This document shows positions 23,245 to 34,590 of a stretch of DNA of 64,000 bases, piece after piece. Position 1 is the stretch's first letter; each line of letters opens with the position of its first letter. This stretch comes from Macrophomina tecta. Lineage: Eukaryota > Ascomycota > Dothideomycetes > Botryosphaeriales > Botryosphaeriaceae. The notes under the pieces were generated by a model. That model was given only the letters and a program-made list of their open reading frames with translations. It ran no database searches and was not told the DNA's origin. Location of the stretch: assembly GCA_024180945.1 (NCBI GenBank), contig JAKSGN010000038.1:3244556-3308555 (forward strand), read 5' to 3'. The translations under genes were made by a program, and so were the position numbers.

Positions 23245-24483
23245 TCAAATCATTTTGTTCGTTAGTTCCTCTCCATTCAGCCATCTCTCTACGTTAGCCG
23301 CCGTCTCTTTCCACCAGAGATCCATCGTCTCCTCAAACATATACCCCGTGTGTGGCGTCATTAACACCTGACTCCTCCCCTCCTCACCCCATCTCGTCGT
23401 CCTCCACCTACTCCCCGCTGGCAACGGCTCTTCCCAAAACACATCCAACGCCGCACCCCTGATCTGCCCCTTATCCAGCGCCTCAAACAGCGCATCCTCA
23501 TCCACCAACGGTCCCCTCGCCGTGTTGACCAACAACGCATCCTTCTTCAACAGCGCCAACTCCTCCGTCCCGACAATCCCCCTCGACCTCTCCGACAAGA
23601 CATAGTGCAAACTCAGCACGTCCGCGCGCTTCAGCAGCTCCGCCTTGCTCCCCACAACCTTAAAGCTCCCGCTCTCGAGCCCCGCCTCGCGCGCGCGCCG
23701 GTCGGCCTCGTGCTGCGTCAGGCTCGCGCTCCACGCGACGACGCGCATGCCGAAGCCCAAGACGGCAATCTTGGCGGCGGCGACGCCCAGCTTGCCCAAG
23801 CCCAGCACGGCGAACGTCTTGCCGGCCAGGTAGACGTTCAGCGGCAAGTGCGCCTGCCACGCGGCGGCGGGGGGCGCGCGCAGGCTCGCGTCGTCGCGCG
23901 CGACGTTGTTGCTTAGCGCCAGGATCAGCGCCCACGCGTGCTGCGTCGTCTTCGAGAAGCCCGTCGGCGGCGCCAGCGCTGCCGACACGTCCGACGGCGT
24001 GCCGGCGACGGGGATGCCGCGCGCGGCCAGCGCGGGCAGGTCGAGCGCGTTGTTGCGGCTGCCGGTGGTCAGGAGCAGGCGCAGGTTGGGCAGGGCGTTG
24101 GTCAGCGCGGCGGGGAAGGGGGTGCGCTCGCGCATCGTGCAGACGATGGTGTAGGGCTGGAGGCGGGCGATGAGCGCGGGGAGGTCGGTGTGCGGCGAGA
24201 TGGTGTCGGTGTAGGTTGTTACTTCGAGCTCGGAGGGCGAGAAGTGCGAGAAGTAGGGGCCGGAGAGGCGCTGGTAGTCGTCGAGGATGGCGAGTTTGAT
24301 GGGCTTGGGGAGGGAGGATGGGTGCGTAGGGGAGGACATGGTGGTGAGTGGCCGTCGACGGTTGCTGGGGCGCGGAATGCGGGGGATTGGAGGAGCAGGA
24401 GGTCTGATCGGCGGGCTCTTGCTTGGACGGAGGGTTGGGCGTGTAGGGAAGAGGAAGTGGAAGGGTCGCTGTTGCGATTGCAT
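23245..24483 (-). CDS. D-isomer-specific 2-hydroxyacid dehydrogenase
   Basis: A single exon of 412 codons. The NAD-binding domain has GLGKLGVAAAKIAVLGFGM. The catalytic residues are visible as Arg in LVNTARGPLVDEDAL, Glu in DVFWEEPLP and His in LMTPHTGYMFEET. These enzymes reduce 2-keto acids to D-2-hydroxyacids with NAD(P)H. The first 48 residues before MSSPTHPSS (Met at 24339) are rich in Pro and Arg with almost no acidic residues, so they may be a mitochondrial leader. Alternatively translation starts at 24339. The core then has 364 residues, slightly long for the family. No lesion is visible. It is tail-to-tail with the decayed protoporphyrinogen oxidase, with no evident functional link. 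The substrate cannot be read from sequence. Confidence 0.9.
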   Translation of the reverse strand: MQSQQRPFHFLFPTRPTLRPSKSPPIRPPAPPIPRIPRPSNRRRPLTTMSSPTHPSSLPKPIKLAILDDYQRLSGPYFSHFSPSELEVTTYTDTISPHTDLPALIARLQPYTIVCTMRERTPFPAALTNALPNLRLLLTTGSRNNALDLPALAARGIPVAGTPSDVSAALAPPTGFSKTTQHAWALILALSNNVARDDASLRAPPAAAWQAHLPLNVYLAGKTFAVLGLGKLGVAAAKIAVLGFGMRVVAWSASLTQHEADRRAREAGLESGSFKVVGSKAELLKRADVLSLHYVLSERSRGIVGTEELALLKKDALLVNTARGPLVDEDALFEALDKGQIRGAALDVFWEEPLPAGSRWRTTRWGEEGRSQVLMTPHTGYMFEETMDLWWKETAANVERWLNGEELTNKMI

Positions 24484-25440
24484 TTGCTGGGCTTCGAGAG
24501 AAGCGATGGTGCTGGGGCTGACTACATTTCCTGCCCGGGAATCACGTCAGTTGGCGGGGCAGAGCGGCGGCAACTGGAGGTGGGAGGTGCGATGCGGGGA
24601 ACCGGCGGATGAGAGAATGGCCCCCGGCTCAGGCTTTACCCGCGCTGGGGGGGTTCTTATGTAAGCAGCATTGCTGATATGCCCCCTGCATAAACAGGCC
24701 TGGACTTTGACTCTACCACCAAGCAAGCCACATGTTCTCCTGCGTGTACACTGGCAGCGGATGTCGCCAGGACGGCCATGCCGGCGAACGGCGAGCCGTA
24801 CATTTGGCATCTGCAGCGAGTCCTCTGCGGCCTGATTTTCTCTCCAGGTGTGAAGAGTTCTGTCCTTTTCGGCTTCCTGTGGCTGGCTTCCTGACTCGGG
24901 ATGGCTGTGCCAAGAATCCGGCCCTGCCGCTGCAGTTTTGTTGCACATTCTCGGATGGAAATAGGTTGTTGATCCCGCTATTTCCAACTAAGTTCCCGCA
25001 TTGATGCTTAGGGCATACAGTCTTGGCGCTGTGCCCTTTAATTCGGTTTATCCTCAGAGGTTAATCGGCGCAGACTTCGGCATCTGCGCTGGTCTGATTC
25101 AAGCATGAGGCCAGCTTCGAACAGAGTGTTCTCCGGAGTGCTCGGAGCTTGGGTATGAACGATCTGCAAACCCCTTACAGCAGTTCGCGGCCGCTGAGCG
25201 ATCGGAATGTCCGCGGTGCGAGGCTCCAATCTCTACCTACAAAGGGGGATGCACCCAGTACACAGCAGTCTGCACATACGGAGACACCGCTTCATGCCAA
25301 ATGGAGCCCAGCGCGGTAATGCGCTCCTGACACGTTTACCACTGGTGACAATGGACGTTCTCTGAATAGCACGCAGGACGATATGATCAGATTGAGCTGA
25401 ATTGTTCCCTACGAACCATTTGCTAGATCTAAGTGGCCCC
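24484..25440. other. Intergenic interval
   Basis: Upstream flank of the dehydrogenase and 3' flank of the first multicopper oxidase. Frames at 24547-24987 and 25038-25230 lack recognisable features. Confidence 0.45.
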
Positions 25441-27504
25441 TTAGTCCAGAGGCCCGTACCGTAGTGGAGGAACAAACTCTGCATGTGTCATGTTTTTGAT
25501 GTAGTCGGGGAGCGGCGGCATAGCATCAGCGCCCTCCAGGAGAACGATTTGCTGTCCACCTGCGAAGTGATGAATTCGGTGGCCTGAGAGGTCGTCAGTG
25601 CTTACACCGTCAGGCACTTTGCAGAGAACTGCTTACAGTGTAACATGGACATTGCAGGAAAGGTGATCTGGTAGCGGATTACAGTCCACGATCCTTCTCC
25701 CTTTGCCAGCCGTGCTCCGTCGCGGAGAGGAGGGTTCACCATGTTAAAGTTTTCAGGGACCTCCTTGAGGGCCGAGGCAACGTCTGGCCACCGGAAGAAC
25801 CCATCCCCCATGCCGATGATGAATGCTTTGTGGTTGTGCCTGAAATGTCAGCAGTTGCCATACTGTGATGCGATTCGTTCACCCACTTGTGAAACGGATG
25901 CATCCCAAATGCTCCGTTTTCATAAATGATGTCCACAACTGAGCCGTTCTTCATTCCGTCGAACGTCGTAGGGCCACGGGAATCCTTGTTCCACAGCACC
26001 GGCGGAAGCTGTTGTCTGAATCCTTGATGCGGCTCCGATGCCAAAATCCACGTGCTTGGATTCGGCCGCTTGATGGCGAAGCGAAAGGTGTGGTCGGCCT
26101 TGGCTGGAGGACGGCGCGCGGGAAACGGGATCAGGTCGGTCATTTCGTCCATCATAATTCCGTCAGTCAACAGGTTACCCTGAATATCAATGTGTGGCTG
26201 GCTTTCTGGCAGGATCATTATGCCATTCTCGTCTCGTCTCTCTTGAACACCGGGGTACCGGAGAATTCCCAAGCCCCAGATGAGCTGCTCTTCCGCGAGA
26301 GAGGACCATGCGGATGGCGTACTCTCGAGGACTTTGGGTAAGAGGAACAAGGACGCTTATCCTCTCGCCCATGTTGACATTGATGGCCTTGAGATTGTCA
26401 GCGCGTGCTCGAAACCGAGACGTGGAAACTTACTTGGACTTTCCTTGGTTTTACGAAGTCTCCATCTGCGGCCACAATCCACATGTCGTGCTCGTCAACG
26501 GAGATCCGCAGCTCATGATGGGCGCCAGGGTGGATAAAGTTGAGCCACACGTATTTCTCCCCTTCTTCGGCGTTGACGACCTCTACGTCTGCGTAGGTGC
26601 TCTCACACTCCCGCTCGTTCATGAATTCCACGCCGGTATCGGGTGGTAAACATCCGTTGGAGTCTCGACGGATGCCGCTTTCGGACTGTGCAATGACCTC
26701 CGGGTCTAAACAGATCGTTCGGCCTCTGTCGTTCATGACCAAAGAAGCAGAGCAGGACGGGGTAGCGCCAGCATCACGGTACATGAGCATGAGGATGTCC
26801 ATTCCATCGTAGTTCCAATCAGAAACCATGAGGTGGCTCGCCTTCTCCTCTGCAGAGAGCATGGCAGCGATGTCTTCTTGTTTGCTCGAGATCATTCGGT
26901 ACGGTCGTTCGCGCCATGGTGCTGGCTTGATCAATAGCGGCCCGCGTTGCCCCTGTCGCACGTCAGCCGCTTTTTCACTTCACATCTTAGATGTGTCCTT
27001 ACGTCCGCAAAGGCAGGACCGAAGTGTCCATGATAGAAGTAGATGCCGGTCTGGTTCGTCAGGGTGAACTCGTAGGTGTAAGTGCCTCGCGGCTCGATCG
27101 GATACTGTGTGACTCCGGGAACACCGTCCATCCAGTATCTGTCGTACTGGTACACGCCATGCCTACATTATATCAGTCTTGCTATCTCCTTCAATGGCTG
27201 CTACATACCAATGCATGGTTGCTTCGACAAGCAACTTGTTTGTGACGTGTACGCGAAGTGTGTCCCCCTCATAGCCCCAGGTGAGAGGGCCTGGCGTGTC
27301 GCCGTTGATTGTTAGGGTCGGACGCCAGTTGCCATCTGCACTCGGGTCAGTGACGGCTTGTTGATCATGAACTATTTGCGATATCCTACCTTTCCCAAGC
27401 CATTTAGATTCAAGCGTTAAGTTGTACTCCCGGAGCTGATTGACGAATTCACTAGCCACAAGCAGAGCTTGGGCGGGCAGCAACAACCACTTGAAAATCA
27501 CCAT
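25441..27504 (-). CDS. Multicopper oxidase (laccase-like) with complete copper motifs, 1-nt frameshift
   Basis: Seven exons, 27504-27390, 27335-27209, 27162-27003, 26952-26434, 26387-25887, 25839-25637 and 25583-25441, would give 588 residues. All six introns are GT-AG, and each junction restores family motifs. All four copper-binding motifs are present: HWHG (exon 2/3 junction), FYHGHFG, HPFHKHNHKAF (exon 5/6 junction) and HCHRIHHF in exon 7, the last with the type-1 copper Cys. The N-terminus MVIFKWLLLPAQALLVASEF is a signal peptide. Exon 5 has 501 nt where 500 are needed. An extra base at about 26306 separates SPREYAIRM from SSLAEEQLIWGLGILRYPGV. If real, the third cupredoxin domain is lost; if an assembly error, the gene is intact. 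It would oxidise phenolic substrates outside the cell or in the secretory path. It is divergent from a second multicopper oxidase. Confidence 0.85.
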
Positions 27505-28802
27505 TTTCGTTCTGGCATGTGGATATCCGGATGGGAAATGGGAACTCAGCGCTCAGGAAATCGCCTACGAAATCTGGAGAGGGTATATTTCGGCGGGGTC
27601 ACCGAGCACCTATGGCCATGGCTCGTCTCCGTTCGGTAATTGTTCCTCGTGCCCGAAGCACAGGCCGGCGGAAGATGAATTCAGGTATCGAAACCGGTCC
27701 TACAATTCGTAGATGCCTCGGCACAAGTCCGGCAGCTCAACAATGACTCGAGCCTTCGCCGCAGAGCACCGCGGCAAAGGCTCGAGTCGAAATGCTCTTT
27801 CCGGCTCAAATGGAGATCTATGGTTGAGTGCGTGGATCGGTTGTTCCACCTTGCCATTCTTTCCAGAGGCCAGTCTGCTCTCCCAGCCATCAATCAAACA
27901 ACATTCTGGATGTGTGATTGCCTGACGAAGACGTGGGCAATGATATTGAAGTCTTTTCGAGCGCACTATTGGTATCGGACTCTATGTTCCCAAAGAGCTG
28001 GGACGCATACTTTGCTTTGGCCACAGGCCATATTCAATGTTCAGCTCTGCTTCAGGCGCTCTGATCTTCGGCTGCCATGGGGCTATTACTGTTCACCAAC
28101 GGCCGCTCAAGCTGTCGAATGCTTCCAGGTGGAGGCTGTGCCGAGGAAGTGACGGTAGCAAGGGCCCTGAACAGCAGACCTCTTGCCGTGCGCAGCGACT
28201 CAGTAAGTGGAGCTCCTTGTTGCCCAACGTTGCGAGCGGCGTTGGGCGCACGTACGCTTGGCGGTTTCCTGGTACGAAGAGAGAGGTTCACCCGAAGATC
28301 AGTAACGCCGCAACGGTCCGTGCATAGAGTTTGTGGCTTTCTCCGATTGTCGAAGAAACTGTGCGGATGATTGGCTGTGTCTTGATGAGCCGCTCAGCCT
28401 TATCTTGTCTCCCGTCTGGGCAACTTCAGCCTCCGATCTTTTTCCTTAGAAAGTAGGAAAGCGTGTCTCGATACGTCAGTCTATTCCACCCCGTTCCCCG
28501 CATCGAGGATGTTTCGCCTGATTGCAATCAAAGTCACGGAGAAGCCCCCGCACTTCGCGGAGATCTGAGTCTGCACCTGAACATCATGCGGCGCCGAGTC
28601 ATGAGCCTGTTGTGTTCTGTCAGTGTCGGACCCCTTGGGGCCTGATTTTCAATAATTTTACGCCTGGCCGGAGACGGGCTGAACGGGCAGATCTCCGCAG
28701 TCCAACTGCCAGTGGACCCCTCTAGTTGCTAGCAATCTCCACCACGGAAGGCAAACATCCCTTCAACAGCTGAGCAGTTGACCTCCTCAAACCTGCGATA
28801 TC
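27505..28802. promoter_or_regulatory. Shared divergent promoter of two multicopper oxidases
   Basis: The two oxidases are transcribed away from each other from this 1.3-kb interval, which suggests co-expression. Short frames on both strands (27.5-28.7 kb) lack any family resemblance. I could not single out a TATA box with confidence. Confidence 0.4.
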
Positions 28803-31170
28803 ATGGATCTCAAGCAGGAGATTGGCTCTGTTCTGGTGAGGGAGAAGAAGAGACGACAGTCTTTCAATCCATACATCATTCTTTCCGTCTGCGTCGGCTT
28901 TCTGTTGCTTCTCGGAAGTTGCCTGAGACTGGGCATCCTCAAGACGTTTTCTCCTGCAGGTCTGTGGACGCATTCCCGGGGCTCACCTTTGCATCCGTCA
29001 GGAAATTATAACCCTCGCGATGTCCATTACAACTTGACCATGTCGCAGGCGTGGCGGAATCCCGGTACGTGCTATCACCTCTGGCGTGCAGTTGAATCCT
29101 GTGTCTGCACGTAAAAAGTCCATGGAAGCTTAGGCAAATACTCCCCGGTGTTTGGCGCAACTGTTCGAGAGAGTTCCATTGCCGAAACCTCAGCTCACGG
29201 CATACAGATGGCGGACACTGGCGACCGATGTTCGTGGGAAACTCCGAGAGTCCGGTGCCGGTCATCAACGTGCGCGAAGGTGACCTCATTCATTTGAACG
29301 TACATAACGACCTGGGCATTCCGTCCGCGTTACACTGGTATGATCTCGCTGTTCACGTCTCCGAGCACTTATGAATCTTGCGATCCTGTAGCTCTGATGT
29401 ATCCGTCCTCCCAGGTTCGGCTTCCACCACTACCACAGCCAGACCTGGAATGACGGCACTGCCGGCGTGACGACATATCCAATACTGCCCCGCGCAAATT
29501 GGACTAGCACCCTCAACACGTCAGGCCACTGGGGTCTGAAGTGGTATACCGACCACTGCACCACTCCGCTCTTCGATGGCTTTTACGGAACCATCTGGAT
29601 CCGTCCCAGCCCAGAGCGGGAGCGCCCATATCACATGGTGTCTTCGGATGAGGCAGATATCGAGGACATGCTGGACTCGGAGGCAACGCCGGAGCACGTC
29701 ACTATCTACAATTATCAGCACAGGACCTACGACAACCTTCTGTCACAGCTCCAGCACGATGGCTACGAGCCGTATTGCTTTCAGTCCGTGCTCATCAATG
29801 GTAAGTTGAACTTCCAAATCTCCCTTAAGCTGCTGGATCTTGACGCACTCGCTCCAGGTAAAGGCCGTGTTCACTGCAAGCCAGACGATGTCGGTGATAT
29901 CGGAGGGGAGCCCATCGACTCTCACGGTTGTGTCAAGCAGCCTACTGGAGCGGTTGGCTACGGGACATGCACTCCCACCTACATCGACTACGAGGCAAGT
30001 GAACCGTACTTTCTTTCCACACTTGCAGCATGACGCCTAACACGAGCCAGATCATCGAAACGAAGAACAGACGCTGGATGATGATGAACTTCATCAACAA
30101 TGGCCTCGAGCATGCATGGCGGGTTTCAATTGATTCCCACAAGATGTGGGTAGTCGCCAACGACGCTGGCTTTGTGACGCCGCAGCAAGTCGACGTAAGA
30201 GGGAAAAGACGCCGATTGCACAGCAGTTCCATGCTCACCCGACCAGATAATCACGCTGCGCAACGGACAGCGCTTGACCGTGATGGCCAAGCTCGACCAG
30301 AACCCCGACGACTACGCCATCCGCTTCCACGCCGACAGCAAGCAGCAGTCGCTGCAGGGCTACGCCATCCTCCGCTATCCGGTACGCCCCCCTCCTTCGC
30401 CCAACACCGCTCTCCGCCACTGACCGCCTGCTTCCGTCCAGCACCGCCGCATCGGCGAGCGCCTCGGCGCCCCGATGGCCCGCCCCGCGCAATCCCTCTC
30501 GGCCATGCACTACGACGCCTCGCCCCTCCGGCACGCGACTCTCCTCTCCGAAGACGGCCTGCGCCCCTACCCGCCCGCGCCGCCTCCCCAACACGCCGAC
30601 GTAACGCTGCACATGCGCGCGCGCGGCGCTCCCGACCCGCACAACCCCTTCATCACCAACTACACGCTCAACGGGGCGCCGTGGCAGCTGTGGCGGGCGC
30701 TGCGCTCGCCGCTGGTGCTCGCGCCGTCGACGGAGCTCCGGGGGCCGAACCCGGTCGTGCGCGGCCTGCCGCTCGGCAGCGTGGTCGACGTCGTGGTGCA
30801 GAACGAGCTGGAGGTTGCGTTGCCGATGTACAAGCACAACGACGCGACGTGGCTGCTCGGGCACGGCGACGGCGGGTTTGGGTGGGGGGACGTCGCGGCG
30901 GCGGAGAGCGAGGGCGTGCCGGTCAACCTGGCCGATCCGGTGAGGGGCTTCTTCCACGTGCTGCCGGCGAGGGGGTGGATGGTTTTGAGGTGGCGGATCG
31001 AGCAGCCGGCGATGACCATGTTTCACGCCGTCCGGGCCAGGCAGTTTGTGATGGGGATGCAGGTGCCGATGTTTGAGGGCGATGACCACTGGCCGGAGGT
31101 GCCGCAGAGCGTGAGCGACCGGCCGCATGTTGAGTTTGAGATGCCGGAGCGGATGGGCATATTTGATTGA
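28803..31170 (+). CDS. Membrane-anchored multicopper-oxidase-like protein lacking copper ligands
   Basis: Seven exons, 28803-29064, 29208-29337, 29415-29800, 29858-29994, 30051-30194, 30247-30381 and 30442-31170, join in frame without any lesion to give 640 residues. Residues about 24-42 (YIILSVCVGFLLLLGSCLRL) form a TM anchor after a basic N-terminus, suggesting type II topology. The three-domain layout parallels the neighbouring oxidase (LINGKGRVHC, YEIIETKNRRWMMMNFINN, DDYAIRFHADSK). The copper sites are altered: HWHG is HWFG, the HxH motif reads WYTDHCT, HPxHLHGH reads LPMYKHNDA, and HCHxxxH reads FHAVRARQF. Known laccases need these ligands, so this protein is probably not a normal oxidase. 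An intact frame suggests a retained function, perhaps partner or scaffold of the divergent oxidase. Intron 4 (29995-30050) has a GC donor (GAG|GCAAGT). Confidence 0.82.
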
Positions 31171-32511
31171 GAAGGTGGGCCTGGACGAGGCAGAGTTCGG
31201 GGGGACAAAGCAGTCAGAACCATGTGTGACGTGGAGACAGTGTAGCTGAAATATCAGGCTACTTGAATAGCTGCCCTCGCTGTAGACCTGCTCTAGGCTG
31301 ACTTGCATGCAAACTCGGCAGGGATGTGTCTGGAGTGGTAATCATTTTAGGCAGGAAATAGGATATACTGCTGCATTTCAGGTCTTCTACTAACTGGTCA
31401 TCCCTTGTCTTTCTCAATAAAAACCTTTACGGATGCGTGCCAACACGCGCTCGTCTTACCAGCACCGGGCCGTGGAGTTGCACGTGGCTTAGCGGCATCG
31501 TTGTCAGCCACGGCCAGCTCAGTGTTACAGGGCGGCAACCGTGTTAGGCTTCAGTCGTTGCTGCAAAGCCATTCGGCCGCCCTTCCACCGGTTGCGAGTA
31601 GTCAGTCAGTCGGCAAAAGGTGCAGCAATAACCAGTCTGTGGCTGATTTGCCCCGACATCTCTCTTTACAGACGCGTGGTCGTGAACGTCAGGCGGCAAG
31701 AGGAGAAGCATAGCCCGTCTCTGTCATTTCAACGAGGCCAAAGGCGAGGAGCCGAAAGGCTTGCCCTTCAAGTGGCGTTCTGGCTGCGCTGGCCGGGCAG
31801 AAGTGACCTATATCGGTGGCCTGGCGTGGCGGAGGCCAGACCGATACTCAATATCACGCTTCGCTGATATCGAGTGCGAATCATTTAGCCTGGTCATGAA
31901 CTTACTGGCGATAATTACATGATGACATGGATCTCGGATCATCCCGCTCATCGCAGCGCGACAGCATTGCTTCGCGGCGGCTAACCGGATTGGCTGACTG
32001 TCCCCACATGATCGGCCGACCGTCGATGAACCGCAAAAGTGGGCGATCCCGTAGTGCTGGCGCAGTGATTGGGCAGAGACACGGACCATTGGGGCACCGC
32101 GTGCGGCCAAATGGTTCGCATTCGGGTTCTTCGGCTCCGCTCACATATCAACTCGCGACATCGCCGCTCAAATAGGGGAGAAGATGCCCGCGCGTAACGA
32201 GCGTACAGGACAGGGCCTGATTGGAGGACGCGTCCGTAGTTTCTCGACATGGCAGAGCTGCAGCCCTCGCTCCGTCTTCGAGCACGCCCGCGGCGACCCA
32301 TTTAAGCAACCATTCCTGCATCAACCCCGTCCTTTCCCCGCCCCTGCGCTCTCCTCCCAATCCCGCCCTAGCACCGCCGCGGAAAGAAAAAACCAACCTC
32401 ACTAAACACCTCCGCTCGCAGCAACACCCCCCTCGACCACCGCTCCAGCGACCCTACCAAACACCTCACCAGGCCCCTCCCCCCGGATCCAGCCACCGTC
32501 CATCCTGAACA
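31171..32511. other. Intergenic interval, promoter of the monooxygenase
   Basis: No supported gene. A purine-poor, C-rich leader at about 32330-32510 directly precedes the monooxygenase ATG. Frames at 31405-31870 and 31900-32410 show no domain. Confidence 0.45.
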
Positions 32512-34455
32512 ATGGCCACCACCACCGCCGCCGCCGCCGACCCCGCCGTCGCCGTCCCCGACGCCGCGCTCCGGGCCAAGTACACCGCCGAGCGCGACAA
32601 GCGCCTGCGCGCCGACGGGCCGGCCCAGTTCGCCGCCCTCGCGCACACGCCGCGCCTGCGCCACCTCGCGCGCGACCCGTGGGCCGACCACGCGCGCCTG
32701 GACGCGCGCGCCCCGCCCCTGCGCGCCGGCGCCGACGTCAAGTTCCTGGTGCTCGGCGCCGGCTTCGGCGGCCTGCTGTTCGCCGTGCGGCTGCTGCAGG
32801 CCGGCTTCCGCGCCGACGACATCCGGCTGGTCGACGACGCGGGCGGCGTGGGCGGCACGTGGTACTGGAACCGCTACCCGGGCCTCATGTGCGACGTCGA
32901 GAGCTACATCTACATGCCGCTGCTGGAGGAGATGGGGGGCATGCCGAGGCACAAGTACGCGTGTGGGCGTGAGCTGCGCGAGCATGCGGAGCGGATTGCG
33001 GAGCGGTGGGGGCTGCGCGACCGCGTCCTGTTCAGGGCGCGGTATGGGGCGTTGAGGTGGCAGGAGCGCGAGCGGCGATGGAAGGTGGAGGTGGTGGAGG
33101 AGAGGGGCCCGGGGGCGGAGAGGAGCGAGATGGTCGTCAGCGCGCAGTATGTGTTTGCGGCCGCGGGCACGCTGAACACGCCGCAGGCGCCGCGGGTGGA
33201 CGGCTGGGAGGAGTTTGGGGGAGCGTGTTTCCACACGTCCCGCTGGGACTACGGCGTCACGGGCGGGGACGAGAAGGACTGGCGATTGGAAAAGCTGCGG
33301 GGGAAGCGCGTCGGCATTGTTGGAACGGGCGCGACGGCGGTCCAGGTCGTGCCGGAGCTGGCCAAGTGGGCGGAGCGGCTGTACGTCTTCCAGCGAACGC
33401 CGTCCAGCGTCGACGAGCGCGGGCAGCGTCCGACCGATCCCGAGGAATGGGCCACCAAGATAGCGGCGAAGAAGGGCTGGCAAAAGGCTCGGGCGGAGAA
33501 CTTCAACTCGTTCCTGACCAACGCCCCGGTTGGCGAGGACTTGGTTGGCGACGCATGGTGTCGCATGCGCTCGTACTGCGGCATCCTTGGAGCTCCAGGA
33601 GACGGGATTGTCACTCCAGACAGGATCCCAGAGCACATCGCGAGACTGCACGAGCACGACTTGGAAAGAGCAGAGAGGGTGCGCGCCAGGGTGGATGCGA
33701 TTGTCAAAGATCCTGCAACTGCTGAGAAACTCAAGCCCTGGTATCCGGCCTGGTGCAAGAGGCCGACCTTCCACGACGACTATCTCCCTGCTTTCAACCA
33801 GCCAAACGTCACCCTCGTGGATACCGACGGCAAAGGCATCGACGCGCTCACCAAGACTGGAGTCAAGGCCAATGGCATCGACTACCCTGTCGATGTTTTG
33901 GTTCTGAGCACCGGATTCGCCTCGCCGGCAGGGGGCAGTGGTAGTCCTGCGTCCCGGTCGGGCATCAAAATCTACGGCAGAGACGGCTTGGACATGGATG
34001 AGAAGTGGGTCCAGCACGGAGCGGCAACGCTCCACGGCATATCAACTCATGATTTTCCGAACCTCTTCTTCCCAGGGCCCTCTCAAGCTGGGGTGACGGC
34101 CAACTTCACGTACACACTGGACATGCTTGCTTCGCATACTGCATATGTGCTGGCTGAGGCTGAGAGACAGGCAGGCAATCCGAACAAAGTAGTGGTTGAG
34201 GTGACTAAGGAAGCTGAGGAAGCGTGGTCGATGCAGACCATGATGAGAGCAGCCTGGTTCGCTGCTGTTGGCGGATGCACCCCTAGCTACATTAACAACG
34301 AGGGCGAGAGGGACAGGGGCAAGAACACCATGGAAGCCCAGATGAAGGGCGCGAGGAGCGCGCCTTGGGGCGAAGGCATCATGAGCTTCGTGGGGGTGCT
34401 CCAAGATTGGCGGGAACGGGGTGGGTTGCAGGGCTTCGAGGTGTCTTCTGCTTGA
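32512..34455 (+). CDS. Flavin monooxygenase, Baeyer-Villiger type
   Basis: A single intact exon of 647 residues. The FAD site is VLGAGFGGLLFAVRLLQAGF at about residues 80-99, followed by GGTWYWNRYPG typical of Baeyer-Villiger monooxygenases. The BVMO fingerprint FxGxxxHxxxW(P/D) is present as FGGACFHTSRWD. The NADPH site is VGIVGTGATAVQVVPELA. A C-terminal LFFPGPSQAGVTANFTYTLD also fits the family. Such enzymes insert oxygen next to a ketone to give esters or lactones, using NADPH and O2, and are common in fungal polyketide and terpenoid pathways. The first 75 residues are an Ala- and Arg-rich extension usual for the long fungal subgroup. The nearby multicopper oxidase pair (the copper-less member ends 1.3 kb upstream) suggests an oxidative tailoring group, but no polyketide or terpene synthase lies in the window. 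Confidence 0.93.
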   Translation: MATTTAAAADPAVAVPDAALRAKYTAERDKRLRADGPAQFAALAHTPRLRHLARDPWADHARLDARAPPLRAGADVKFLVLGAGFGGLLFAVRLLQAGFRADDIRLVDDAGGVGGTWYWNRYPGLMCDVESYIYMPLLEEMGGMPRHKYACGRELREHAERIAERWGLRDRVLFRARYGALRWQERERRWKVEVVEERGPGAERSEMVVSAQYVFAAAGTLNTPQAPRVDGWEEFGGACFHTSRWDYGVTGGDEKDWRLEKLRGKRVGIVGTGATAVQVVPELAKWAERLYVFQRTPSSVDERGQRPTDPEEWATKIAAKKGWQKARAENFNSFLTNAPVGEDLVGDAWCRMRSYCGILGAPGDGIVTPDRIPEHIARLHEHDLERAERVRARVDAIVKDPATAEKLKPWYPAWCKRPTFHDDYLPAFNQPNVTLVDTDGKGIDALTKTGVKANGIDYPVDVLVLSTGFASPAGGSGSPASRSGIKIYGRDGLDMDEKWVQHGAATLHGISTHDFPNLFFPGPSQAGVTANFTYTLDMLASHTAYVLAEAERQAGNPNKVVVEVTKEAEEAWSMQTMMRAAWFAAVGGCTPSYINNEGERDRGKNTMEAQMKGARSAPWGEGIMSFVGVLQDWRERGGLQGFEVSSA

Positions 34456-34590
34456 CCCTGCGCTTATGGCGACCCAGTAACTCTTCGCCTGAGTAGAAGC
34501 AGCGAAAGTATATACCTAGGCTTTATTCAAAGAAGAAGCAAACTTCTATTGCCCCCTGTGCGACTGTGAACTCTCTGATCTGCCCGCCTT

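Noticed and set aside
30235..31308. 357-codon minus-strand frame
   Set aside because: Antisense to the last exons of the copper-less oxidase; no domain.
32368..34035. 555-codon minus-strand frame
   Set aside because: Antisense shadow of the GC-rich monooxygenase; His/Pro/Arg-rich without motifs.
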